Shown: piece after piece, positions 24,626-32,943 of the stretch
Layout of the letters: every line of letters starts with the position of its first letter
Numbering within the stretch: the first letter of the stretch is position 1
From: Sphingomonas natans
GTDB lineage: Bacteria; Pseudomonadota; Alphaproteobacteria; Sphingomonadales; Sphingomonadaceae
Direction: 5' to 3'
Length of the DNA: 64,000 nucleotides
Assembly (NCBI RefSeq): GCF_030546695.1
Contig: NZ_JAUOTP010000002.1
Span: 124,001-188,000, forward strand
Notes under the pieces: generated by a model
Told to the model about the DNA's origin: nothing
Databases searched by the model: none
Seen by the model: the letters and a program-made list of their open reading frames with translations, nothing else
Program-made: the position numbers and the translations under genes

Positions 24626-26020
24626 ATGCTCGATTCGCCGATACCGAAACCAAAGAAGCGCATGCGATCCTCGCGGTCCCACGTCCCGTCCGATCTCCAG
24701 TCGCTCCGCCTGCGCCTGTGCCTGCTCGTGCTCGTCGTCGATTGCCTGGCAATCTTCGGCGGATGCCTGGCGGGCAATTTGATCCGGTTCGGGGATCTGT
24801 GGGCCGATCCCGGCGTGAGCCTCTTCGCCGCTGTCCTGCCTCTCTATGTGGGCATCGCGATCAATAGCGATGCGTTCGGCGCGGATACGCTGTCAGACGT
24901 CAATAGCGGCCTGTCCCGCGCGATCCTCGCTTATGTCTTCGCGGTCTTCGCCGTGCTGTTCATCGCCTTCTACATGAAGGCCGGCACCGAGCTGTCGCGC
25001 ATGGCATCGGGCGTGGCGCTCGTCTCCACCTTCGGCACGCTCGCGGGAGGACGCCTGCTCTGCGCGGCCTATATCCGCCGCCGCACGGGCATGCATCTGT
25101 TCTACGATCTGATGATCCGCGACGGGGTCGATCTGCCCGCCCCGCCGAACATGATCGTCGTCGATGCCGCGACCGCCAACCTCCACCCCGATCTGCGCGA
25201 TCCGCACATGCTGGATCGGCTCGCGGGGCAGCTCTACGGCGTCGATCGCGTCGTCATCGCCTGCCCGCCCGAGCGACGGCTGGTCTGGTCGCTGCTGCTG
25301 AAGGGCTCCAGCGTCAACGGCTATATCCTCTCGGACGATCTCGATACGATCGCGCCGATCGGCATCGGCAGCCTGTCGGGCCATTATACGCTGGCGGTCG
25401 CCTGCGCGCCGCTCGATCTCAGCCGCCGCTTCACGAAGCGGGTGCTGGATCTCGCCATCACCCTGCCCGCCTTGCTGTTCCTCTCGCCTTTGCTGCTGGC
25501 GGTCGCGGTCGCGGTCAAGATGGACAGCAGCGGGCCGATCCTGTTCCGCCAGCCGCGCATCGGCCGGGGCAACCGGATCTTCCTGATGTACAAGTTCCGC
25601 AGCATGCGGAACGATCTCACCGATCGCGCGGGCAACCGCTCCGCGTCGCGCAATGACGATCGCATCACGAAGATCGGGCGCTTCATTCGCGCGACCTCGA
25701 TCGACGAGCTGCCTCAATTGTTCAACGTGCTGCGCGGCGAGATGAGCCTGGTCGGCCCGCGCCCGCATGCGCTGGGCAGCCTTGCGGGGAACGCGCTCTT
25801 CTGGGAGGTCGACGAGCGCTACTGGCATCGCCACGCGCTGAAGCCCGGGCTCACCGGTCTCGCCCAGATCCGCGGCTATCGCGGCGCGACGCCCCAGGCC
25901 AAGGATCTCGCGGACCGGCTCAACGCCGATCTCGAATATCTCGCGGGCTGGACGATCTGGCGCGACATCTCGATCCTGGCCGGAACGCTCAGGGTGCTCG
26001 TCCACCCCAACGCTTATTGA
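24626..26020 (+). CDS. polyprenyl-phosphate sugar-1-phosphate transferase
   Basis: A 464-residue initiating transferase for exopolysaccharide or capsule repeat units. The N-terminal half has four membrane helices and a degenerate Rossmann-like stretch. The C-terminal 200 residues are the bacterial sugar transferase domain: a helix at LDLAITLPALLFLSPLLLAV, the catalytic region (LFRQPRIGRGNRIFLMYKFR), SIDELPQLFNVLRGEMSLVG and the conserved PRPH. The PRPH/LKPGLTGLAQI spacing matches WcaJ/ExoY-like enzymes. I chose the ATG at 24626 over a GTG two codons earlier. It is the only polysaccharide gene in this part of the window. Confidence 0.92.
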   Translation: MLDSPIPKPKKRMRSSRSHVPSDLQSLRLRLCLLVLVVDCLAIFGGCLAGNLIRFGDLWADPGVSLFAAVLPLYVGIAINSDAFGADTLSDVNSGLSRAILAYVFAVFAVLFIAFYMKAGTELSRMASGVALVSTFGTLAGGRLLCAAYIRRRTGMHLFYDLMIRDGVDLPAPPNMIVVDAATANLHPDLRDPHMLDRLAGQLYGVDRVVIACPPERRLVWSLLLKGSSVNGYILSDDLDTIAPIGIGSLSGHYTLAVACAPLDLSRRFTKRVLDLAITLPALLFLSPLLLAVAVAVKMDSSGPILFRQPRIGRGNRIFLMYKFRSMRNDLTDRAGNRSASRNDDRITKIGRFIRATSIDELPQLFNVLRGEMSLVGPRPHALGSLAGNALFWEVDERYWHRHALKPGLTGLAQIRGYRGATPQAKDLADRLNADLEYLAGWTIWRDISILAGTLRVLVHPNAY

Positions 26021-26758
26021 TCAGGACTTGCGCGCGTCGACGACCGCCTTGGCGAGCGCCTCGTAGCCGACCGCGCCGCTGAAAAATTCCCCGCCGATCA
26101 CGAAGGCCGGCGTGCCGCTGACGCCAAGCCGCCCGGCCAGCGCCATGTTCGAGGCGATCTCGGCGGTCACGTCCTCGCTTTTGCCCGCACGGGCGAGCTG
26201 GCCCGCATCGAGCCCCGCCGCAGCCGCGACCTTCGCGATCGTCGCCGCATCGGGACGCCCGGCCGCGAACAGCCCCTTGTGGAGCGGCAGATATCGCCCC
26301 TGCTTGGCCGCGGCGAGCGCGACACGTGCGGCAGACACGCTGTCGGGGCCCAGCACGGGAATCTCGCGCCACACGACCTTGAGATCGGGGTTCTCGGCGA
26401 GCAGCCGCGCGACGTCGCCGACGCTCGCCCGGCAATAGCCGCAGCTATAATCGCTGAACATCACGAGCGTGATCTTCGGACTCTGGCTCCCCGCCCAGGC
26501 GCTGCCGAACGGCTTCTCCAGCGCGGCGCGGTCCGCATCGATCGCCTTGGCATTTTCGCGCGACTGCAATTTCTGCATCGCCTCGGGGATGATCTCGGGA
26601 TGCGCGAGGATATAATCGTGGACGATCGCCTCGATCGCGGCCCTGTTCGCAACCGGCGCGCCTGCCTGCTCGGCCAGAGCCCGCGTCCCCACGGCGCCGC
26701 CGGCAAGGCCGATCAGCCCCGCCGCGCCCGCCATCAACATTCCCTGTCTGCGCGTCAC
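26021..26758 (-). CDS. DsbA-family thiol:disulfide oxidoreductase
   Basis: A 245-residue periplasmic protein with an N-terminal hydrophobic signal (GMLMAGAAGLIGLAGGAVG) and a thioredoxin-fold domain. The active-site CGYC is at residues 106-109 (FSDYSCGYCRAS), and the cis-Pro loop is at VSGTPAFVIGG. The N-terminal helical region (IVHDYILAHPEIIPEAMQKL) is typical of the ScsC/Com1-like group of DsbA proteins. Translation starts at a GTG overlapping the protease stop (GTGA), so it is co-translated with the M48 protease. It ends directly against the convergent sugar transferase. Confidence 0.93.
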   Translation of the reverse strand: MTRRQGMLMAGAAGLIGLAGGAVGTRALAEQAGAPVANRAAIEAIVHDYILAHPEIIPEAMQKLQSRENAKAIDADRAALEKPFGSAWAGSQSPKITLVMFSDYSCGYCRASVGDVARLLAENPDLKVVWREIPVLGPDSVSAARVALAAAKQGRYLPLHKGLFAAGRPDAATIAKVAAAAGLDAGQLARAGKSEDVTAEIASNMALAGRLGVSGTPAFVIGGEFFSGAVGYEALAKAVVDARKS

Positions 26759-28125
26759 CGACGCTTTCCCTTCTTGTTCTGCGCTTCGTCGCGCGCGGTC
26801 AGCGCGATGTCCTGCGCGCGGAGATAATCGGGCGTGCCGACCGGAATGCCGCGCATCGCCATTTCCGCGCTGCGCATCGCCTGCACCGGATTGCCCTCCA
26901 GCCCGAACTTCTCGGCCGAGGCCAAGGCCGCGCGCGGCTCGTCCCCCAGCTTCGAATAGACGAGCCCCAAATTGTACCAGGCGAACGGATTTTCATTGTC
27001 GCGCTGGACCGCGACCTTGAGCACCTTCGAGGCTTCGGCGAGATTGGCCGGATCGTCGGTCGCGACCAGCGCATGCCCGAGCGTCGAGGAGATGAGCGGG
27101 TTGCTACCCGAACGCGCCGTGGCCTCGCGCAGCGGCGGAATCGCAAGCACCGGCTTGCCCGATTCGAGCAATATCTGGCCTTTGAGCTCCAGCAGATAGG
27201 GATCGTGCGGCGCGGTCGCGACGAGCCGGTCGATCTCCTGCACCGCGCGCTCAGGATAGGCGCCGCGATGCCACGCATAGGATCGCGCATACATCGCCGC
27301 CGGGCTCTGGTCGCTCTCGGGATATTTGCGCAGCACCAGATCGGGATCGTCCATATAGCCGATCAGCTTGCCCTTGATCCGCAGGAAGCGCGCCTGCAGC
27401 GCGGGATCGAGCGGCTGATTCCAATAAGGCTCGGCGGACAAGGTATCGCGCAGGAAGCGCTCGCGATCGTCGGTCATCGGGTGATCGACGTCATAAGTGT
27501 CGATCTTCGTGAAGCTGGGGGTGAGCCGATATTCCTCGCGCCGCAGCTTGGCGAAGAAGGTCACCATCCCCTTGCCCGAGAGATGCGCATCGGTGAGGTG
27601 GCGCACCGCGGAGGCGTCGGCGCTGCCCTCCTGCTGGCGGCTATAGGCCATGAATTTGCCCTCGGCCGCGCTCTGCCCGGCCATCATCGCCGCCATGCCC
27701 GCCTCGGGCGCGCCCGCCGCCATCGCCGCCGCGCCGAGCAGCAGCGAGAGCAGGGTGACGCGCATCGCCGAGGCCGCAGCGACGCCGGTGCGCACCGCAT
27801 CGCCGCCCTCGATATGGCCGAGCTCGTGCGCGATCACGCCCTGCAGCTCGTTATAATTGTCGGACTGCTCGATCGTGCCTGAATTGATGTAGATGATCTG
27901 GCCGCCCGCGACGAAGGCATTGATCGAATTGTCGCCGACCAGCACCAGCTTCAGCGCGCCGGGCGAGAGCCCCGCCGATTTGGCCATGCCCGTCGAGATT
28001 TCCTCGAGAAAGCTCTCCGTCTCGGCATCGCGCAACACCGATTGCGCCATGGCGGGCTCGACGACCAGCAGCAGGCAGACCAGCCCGGCGAGCGCGATGC
28101 GGAGCGAACGAGCCAGGCGAACCAT
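26755..28125 (-). CDS. M48 family metalloprotease with TPR domain (BepA-like)
   Basis: A 456-residue periplasmic zinc protease. A signal peptide ends near VEPAMAQS. The catalytic HELGH is at residues 100-104 in the frame GVIAHELGHIEGGD, with the downstream third ligand region at EGSADASAVRHLTDA. The C-terminal half contains TPR-like repeats (AVQEIDRLVATAPHDPYLLE, SSTLGHALVATDDPANLAEA, NPFAWYNLGLVYSKLGDEPR). This layout matches BepA/YfgC, which degrades or assists misassembled outer-membrane proteins. The ATG at 28125 directly precedes a normal signal peptide; longer frames upstream are low-complexity antisense of rne and are rejected. Confidence 0.92.
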   Translation of the reverse strand: MVRLARSLRIALAGLVCLLLVVEPAMAQSVLRDAETESFLEEISTGMAKSAGLSPGALKLVLVGDNSINAFVAGGQIIYINSGTIEQSDNYNELQGVIAHELGHIEGGDAVRTGVAAASAMRVTLLSLLLGAAAMAAGAPEAGMAAMMAGQSAAEGKFMAYSRQQEGSADASAVRHLTDAHLSGKGMVTFFAKLRREEYRLTPSFTKIDTYDVDHPMTDDRERFLRDTLSAEPYWNQPLDPALQARFLRIKGKLIGYMDDPDLVLRKYPESDQSPAAMYARSYAWHRGAYPERAVQEIDRLVATAPHDPYLLELKGQILLESGKPVLAIPPLREATARSGSNPLISSTLGHALVATDDPANLAEASKVLKVAVQRDNENPFAWYNLGLVYSKLGDEPRAALASAEKFGLEGNPVQAMRSAEMAMRGIPVGTPDYLRAQDIALTARDEAQNKKGKRR

Positions 28126-28195
28126 CGCCCGACCCTTCGCTCCGCGACGCTGAACCCCGTCTGAAGACACCGGTCCGGTCATGCGACCGGCGGCG

Positions 28196-30883
28196 TCAGG
28201 CGCCGAAGGTGCGCTGCCACCAGCCACGGCGGGGGCCGCCTTCCGCAGCGTCGGTCGTGTCGGCGGAAGGCTCAGCCTCCGCTTCGACAACCGCTTCGGG
28301 CTCTGCGATCGGCTCGACGACGGCGGTTGCGGCCGCCGCGCGGCGACGGCGCGGCGCCTTCGCAGGCGCCTCGACGACCGGCTCGTCGGCGACGGGCGCG
28401 TCGGCAACCGGGGCCTCGACGACATCCGCTGCGCGCGCGCGGCGACGACGGCGCGGCGCCGGAGCAGCCTCCTCGGCGATCGGCTCGGCGACCGGCGCCT
28501 CGGCGGCAGGCTCGGGGGCGATCGGCGCCGCCTCGACCTCGCTCGGCGCCAGCTCGGCCTCGGCCTTGCGGCCACGACCGCGCCGGCGATTGCGCGCGGG
28601 TGGCGCCTCGGCTTCCGCCTCGGGTGCGTCCGGAGCGGCTTCGATCGCGAGTTCGGGCTCGGCCGCAACCTCGTCTTCGGACACGGGCAGCGCCTCGGTC
28701 TCGCTCACAGCCTCCTGCTCGCGCGAAGCGCCACGACGGCCGCCACGGCGACCACGGCGGCCGCGACGCGGACCGCCTTCGCTCTCGACACCGATCCCGG
28801 CGGCTTCGGCCTCCGCCTCAGCGGCGGGCTCGCTCGTGCCGGCTTCAGCCGCCTCTGCGGCGTCGGCAGCGCGATCTTCCTGCAGTTCCTCGGCGGTCGG
28901 CTCGGTGCCGTCCTCGCGGCGACCGCCACGCCGACGACGGCGGCGACGGCGACGGCGAACGTCCCCGCTCTCGCCACCCTCCTCGCGCGCTTCCCGTGGC
29001 GCACGTTCGGGGCGCTCGCGACGCTCGCCCTCGGCTTCCGCCTCGGGCTCGAACTCGTCGGCCTCGTCCATCTCCTCGAGGAACTCGTCCTCGTCGTCCG
29101 GCTCGATGATCATCGGCGCGGGCAGGCGCGGCGCATAAGCGGGCGGCGGGCCGCCCGATTCCACCGTCATCCGCGCGCCCTCCGGCGTGCCGTCGCTGAC
29201 GATGTCGATGGTGACGCCGTAGCGCTCCTCCATCTCGGCCAGTTCGGGGCGCTTGCGGTTGAGCACGTAGAGCGCCGCTTCCTGGCTGGCGCGCAGGCGG
29301 ATCTGGCTGCCGCGGCCGCGCGCGGCCTCTTCCTCGAGCAGGCGGATCGCCTGCAGGCCGGACGAGCTGGCGGTGCGGATGAAGCCCGTGCCCTCGCAAT
29401 GGTGGCAGACGCGGGTCGAGGCCTCCAGCATGCCCGTGCGCAGGCGCTGGCGGCTCATCTCGAACAGGCCGAAGCCGGAGATGCGGCCGACCTGGATGCG
29501 CGCGCGGTCGCTCTTGAGCGCGTCCTTCATCGCGCGCTCCACCTTCCGGTTGTTGCCGGAATTTTCCATGTCGATGAAATCGATCACGACGAGCCCGGCC
29601 ATGTCGCGCAGGCGCAGCTGGCGCGCAATCTCGTGCGCGGCTTCCAGGTTGGTCGCGGTCGCGGTCTGCTCGATATTATGCTCGCGCGTCGAGCGGCCCG
29701 AATTGATGTCGATCGAGACGAGCGCCTCGGTCGGGTTGATCACGAGATAGCCGCCGGACTTCAGCTGGACGACCGGCTGGTACATCGCCGCCAGCTGATC
29801 CTCGACGCCGTGACGCTGGAACAGCGGAACCGCATCCTGATAGGGGAGGATCTTCCGAGCATGCGTCGGCATCAGCAGCTTCATGAAGCTGCGCGCGGCG
29901 CGATAGCCTTCCTCGCCCTCGACGATGACCTCGTCGATATCCTTGTTGTAGATGTCGCGGATCGCGCGCTTGATCAGGTCGCTGTCGCGATAGATTTCGG
30001 CGGGTGCCGACGAGGACAGGGTCTTTTCGCGGATCTCGTCCCAGAGGCGCGCGAGATAATCGAAGTCGCGGCGGATCTCCTGCTTCGTGCGCTGGAGGCC
30101 CGCGGTGCGGACGATGCAGCCCATCGTGTTCGGCAGAGCGAGATCGGCGAGGATCGACTTCAGGCGCTTGCGATCGCCGACATTGGAGATCTTGCGCGAG
30201 ATGCCGCCGCCGTTGCTGGTGTTGGGCATCAGCACGCAATAGCGGCCGGCCAGGCTCAGATAGGTCGTCAGCGCCGCGCCCTTGTTGCCGCGCTCTTCCT
30301 TCACGACCTGGACGAGCAGCACCTGGCGGCGCCGGATGACGTCCTGAATCTTGTAGCGGCGGCGCAGGTTCTCGCGCCGCTTGCGCAGCGACTCTACCGC
30401 CGCATTGTCGTCGGCACCGGCCGAGGTCGGGCGCGGCGCTTCGCCTTCACCCTCGCCGTCGGCGTCATAATCCTCGGCGGCGTCCAGCGTCTCGCGCCCG
30501 CCGTCATCGTCCAGCCGCTCGACCTGCTCGACATCGTCGTCGTCATCGTCGTCATAGCCGCCGTCGCGCGCGCGGAGCGCTTCTTCCTCGGCGGCATGCT
30601 CGGCCTCCTCGCGGAGGAGCGCGTCGCGATCCTCCTTGGGGATCTGGTAATAATCGGGGTGGATTTCCGAAAAGGCGAGGAAGCCGTGACGGTTGCCGCC
30701 ATAATCGATGAAGGCCGCCTGGAGCGATGGCTCCACGCGCGTCACCTTGGCGAGATAGATATTGCCCTTGAGCTGCTTGTGCTCTTCGGATTCGAAATCA
30801 AATTCCTCGACGCGGTTTCCCTTGACGACGGCCACGCGGGTTTCCTCCCGGTGGCGGGCGTCGATCAGCATACGCATGCTCAT
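28196..30883 (-). CDS. rne: ribonuclease E/G
   Basis: An 895-residue RNase E. The N-terminal catalytic half has the S1 domain (GNIYLAKVTRVEPSLQAAFI, DYGGNRHGFL) with an acidic insert around residues 75-140, a 5' sensor region, and the DNase-I-like catalytic segment with Asp392 (VSIDINSGRSTREHN) and a later VVIDFIDMENSGNNR. The zinc link is CHHC at 493-496. The C-terminal 300 residues are low-complexity: acidic Ala/Glu/Pro runs broken by at least six Arg-rich blocks (RRRRRRRRRRGGRRE-like). These are typical RNA-binding and degradosome-scaffold regions. Initiates mRNA decay and processes rRNA. Confidence 0.96.
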   Translation of the reverse strand: MSMRMLIDARHREETRVAVVKGNRVEEFDFESEEHKQLKGNIYLAKVTRVEPSLQAAFIDYGGNRHGFLAFSEIHPDYYQIPKEDRDALLREEAEHAAEEEALRARDGGYDDDDDDDVEQVERLDDDGGRETLDAAEDYDADGEGEGEAPRPTSAGADDNAAVESLRKRRENLRRRYKIQDVIRRRQVLLVQVVKEERGNKGAALTTYLSLAGRYCVLMPNTSNGGGISRKISNVGDRKRLKSILADLALPNTMGCIVRTAGLQRTKQEIRRDFDYLARLWDEIREKTLSSSAPAEIYRDSDLIKRAIRDIYNKDIDEVIVEGEEGYRAARSFMKLLMPTHARKILPYQDAVPLFQRHGVEDQLAAMYQPVVQLKSGGYLVINPTEALVSIDINSGRSTREHNIEQTATATNLEAAHEIARQLRLRDMAGLVVIDFIDMENSGNNRKVERAMKDALKSDRARIQVGRISGFGLFEMSRQRLRTGMLEASTRVCHHCEGTGFIRTASSSGLQAIRLLEEEAARGRGSQIRLRASQEAALYVLNRKRPELAEMEERYGVTIDIVSDGTPEGARMTVESGGPPPAYAPRLPAPMIIEPDDEDEFLEEMDEADEFEPEAEAEGERRERPERAPREAREEGGESGDVRRRRRRRRRRGGRREDGTEPTAEELQEDRAADAAEAAEAGTSEPAAEAEAEAAGIGVESEGGPRRGRRGRRGGRRGASREQEAVSETEALPVSEDEVAAEPELAIEAAPDAPEAEAEAPPARNRRRGRGRKAEAELAPSEVEAAPIAPEPAAEAPVAEPIAEEAAPAPRRRRRARAADVVEAPVADAPVADEPVVEAPAKAPRRRRAAAATAVVEPIAEPEAVVEAEAEPSADTTDAAEGGPRRGWWQRTFGA

Positions 30884-31324
30884 GTAAAAATCTCCGGGCG
30901 CCGCTGCGGTCTATTCGCGCGGCGCGAATCGACGGTGTCGCGCCGGGAGCGCCGGTGGCGCTGAGGGCGGCGATGCCGTGACATATGTTGAAAGAAATGG
31001 TGGTAAAAAACGCCTCTGCGGCACGGCCACCCGGAGCGCGATGCGCTCCGGAGACGCCCTCGCCCGCGTCGGCCTTCGCGACGTCGGACAGGAGGGAAAG
31101 ATGGCTCATGCGGCTTCAACCTGACTGGGGACCGGCGCTTCTGAGCGCCGGTGCGTCCGGATGCGGGGCGAGGTTCGCCACGGATCGGACGGGACTTAGC
31201 TAGCATCGACCCGTCGCATCGGCAAGGGACGCTCCGGAGCCCGGGAAACCCTACGACCGGCCCGCCGCCGCCCCATCCCGCGCACGGATTCCCTTGTGGC
31301 TCATCCTCCGGTAGAGCGCCCGCC
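30884..31324 (-). other. rne 5' leader and divergent promoter region
   Basis: A 441-base gap between the divergent genes rne and the amidase. Reading toward rne it contains a perfect 9-bp stem with a three-base loop (31031-31051), then about 20 bases, then a run of six U (31010-31005) and an A/U-rich tract (about 30980-31008), then the rne start. Such a structured leader with single-stranded A/U-rich sites is what RNase E autoregulation needs in better-studied bacteria; the link here is inference. The half nearer the amidase is GC-rich and shows no clear feature. A frame of 103 codons runs from 31109 into rne but has no sign of real coding. Confidence 0.45.
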
Positions 31325-32179
31325 GTGCGCGCCATTCTGATCGCCCTCGCCTGTCTGGTGGCCGCGCCCGCCGTCGCCGCCGCGCCGCCCAACCGCGCGG
31401 TCGCCGATATCCCGCCGCGCCCGTCCCGCTTCAGGCTGCCGCCCGTCCTCGGCCCCGCCAAGGCGAGCCTGCCGCTCGTCGTGATCGATGCCGGTCATGG
31501 CGGCCACGACCCAGGCTCTTCATCGTCCGACGGCGACACGCACGAGAAGGATGTCGCGCTCGGCATCGCCAAGGCGATCCGCGACGAGCTCGTCGAGTCC
31601 GGCAAGGTCCGCGTCGCGCTCACCCGCTCGGACGACCGCTTCCTCGTCCTCGCCGAACGGCGCGAGATCGCCCGCCGGCTGCGCGCCGATCTGTTCATCT
31701 CGGTCCATTGCGATAGCGCGCCGAGCGCCAATGCGCGCGGCGCCAGCATCTATACGCTGTCCGAGACCTCCTCGGACCGCGTCTCGGCCGCGCTGGCGGC
31801 GCGCGAGAACAAGGCGGACGTGATCAACGGGGTCGATCTCAGCCGCGAGACGAGCGACGTCTCCTCGATCCTGATCGATCTTGCCCAGCGCGAGACGATG
31901 AACGTCTCCTCGGCCTTCGCGTCGCTCGTCCAGCGCGAGCTCTCGCCGCTCATCAGCCTCAAGCCCGACTTTCACAAATATGCGGGGCTGATGGTACTGA
32001 AGGCGCCGGACGTCCCCTCGGTGCTGCTCGAGACCGGCTATATTTCGAACGACGATGACCTCGCGCTGCTGACCTCGACCAGCTATCGGGGCAAGATCGC
32101 GACCGGGGTCCGGCGTGCGATCGAGGCCCATTTCGCCCGGCAGCGCATCGAGCGCGCCGAAGACAGGGAGGATATGTGA
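31325..32179 (+). CDS. N-acetylmuramoyl-L-alanine amidase
   Basis: A 284-residue zinc amidase (Amidase_3 family) that cleaves the peptide side chain from peptidoglycan during cell separation. A GTG at 31325 begins a clear signal peptide (ILIALACLVAAPAVAAAPP). Zinc ligands and catalytic positions are visible: VVIDAGHGG with His58, then the E of THEKDVALGIAK, the His of FISVHCDSAPS and the Glu of VLLETGYISN. It lacks the N-terminal AMIN domain of AmiC, so targeting is not evident. The stop shares one base with the following methyltransferase-like gene, which is followed by PBP1A. Confidence 0.94.
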   Translation: MRAILIALACLVAAPAVAAAPPNRAVADIPPRPSRFRLPPVLGPAKASLPLVVIDAGHGGHDPGSSSSDGDTHEKDVALGIAKAIRDELVESGKVRVALTRSDDRFLVLAERREIARRLRADLFISVHCDSAPSANARGASIYTLSETSSDRVSAALAARENKADVINGVDLSRETSDVSSILIDLAQRETMNVSSAFASLVQRELSPLISLKPDFHKYAGLMVLKAPDVPSVLLETGYISNDDDLALLTSTSYRGKIATGVRRAIEAHFARQRIERAEDREDM

Positions 32180-32922
32180 TGAAACTTGTGCACCGTCTGG
32201 GAGCCGCCTTTCTCCTCTCCACCGCCGCGCTCGCGCCGGCGATGGCGCAGACTTCGATTCCGGCTGCCGTTGCCGACAAGGATCGCCCGCAGGCCGACAA
32301 GGATCGCGACGCCGATCGCAAGCCGGCCGAGATGCTGAAGTTCGCGGGCGTGAAGGCCGGCATGACCGTCGTCGATATCCTGCCCGGCGCCGGCTATTTC
32401 ACGCGCCTCTTCTCCGACGTCGTCGGCCCCAAGGGCAAGGTCATCGCCTATGTGCCCGATGAAATGCTCGTGAAGAGCCAGGCCGCGCTGGAGCGCGCCA
32501 ACGCCTTCGCCGCGGGCCGCTCGAATGTCGTCGTCATCCACAGTCCGCTGATGGCGCCGAACCCGCCCGGCATGCTCGCCGACGTCGTCTGGACCTCGCA
32601 AAATTATCACGATCTGCACAACATGACCGGGATCGATGTCGTCGCGTACAATCGGATCGTCTATGCCGGCCTCAAGCCCGGCGGCGTCTATGTCGTGCTC
32701 GATCATGTCGCGCCCGCCGGTTCCGGCCTGGCCGATACGGGCACCACCCACCGGATCGATCCGGCGACGGTGAAGGCCGAGGTGATCGCCGCGGGCTTCG
32801 TCTTCGATGGCGAGACCAAGGTCCTCGCCAATCCGGCCGACAAGCATGATCTGAAGGTCTTCGATCCGTCGCTGCGCGGCAAGACCGATCAGTTCGTCTA
32901 TCGCTTCAAGAAGCCGAAGTAA
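32179..32922 (+). CDS. exported methyltransferase-fold protein
   Basis: A 247-residue protein with a signal peptide (LGAAFLLSTAALAPAMAQ) followed by a class I SAM-methyltransferase fold. The motif I region is VKAGMTVVDILPGAGYFT, then GPKGKVIAYVPDE and a later LKPGGVYVVLDHVAP. The glycine motif is DILPGAG rather than the usual D-x-G-x-G-x-G. It belongs to the group often labelled putative periplasmic methyltransferase. Periplasm normally lacks SAM, so catalytic activity there is questionable. The ATG at 32179 shares a base with the amidase stop. A similar protein is encoded at 36734. Confidence 0.85.
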   Translation: MKLVHRLGAAFLLSTAALAPAMAQTSIPAAVADKDRPQADKDRDADRKPAEMLKFAGVKAGMTVVDILPGAGYFTRLFSDVVGPKGKVIAYVPDEMLVKSQAALERANAFAAGRSNVVVIHSPLMAPNPPGMLADVVWTSQNYHDLHNMTGIDVVAYNRIVYAGLKPGGVYVVLDHVAPAGSGLADTGTTHRIDPATVKAEVIAAGFVFDGETKVLANPADKHDLKVFDPSLRGKTDQFVYRFKKPK

Positions 32923-32943
32923 GAGCGGCCGGAGGCGGGACGC

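Noticed and set aside
28181-30964. Plus-strand open frame of 927 codons opposite rne
   Set aside because: The minus strand encodes RNase E with all catalytic motifs. The plus frame stays open because of GC-rich codon composition.
30798-31109. Leader peptide gene of 103 codons ahead of rne
   Set aside because: It runs into the rne coding region in another frame, has a Pro/Arg-rich product and no ribosome site of note; the hairpin in this stretch explains its sequence better.
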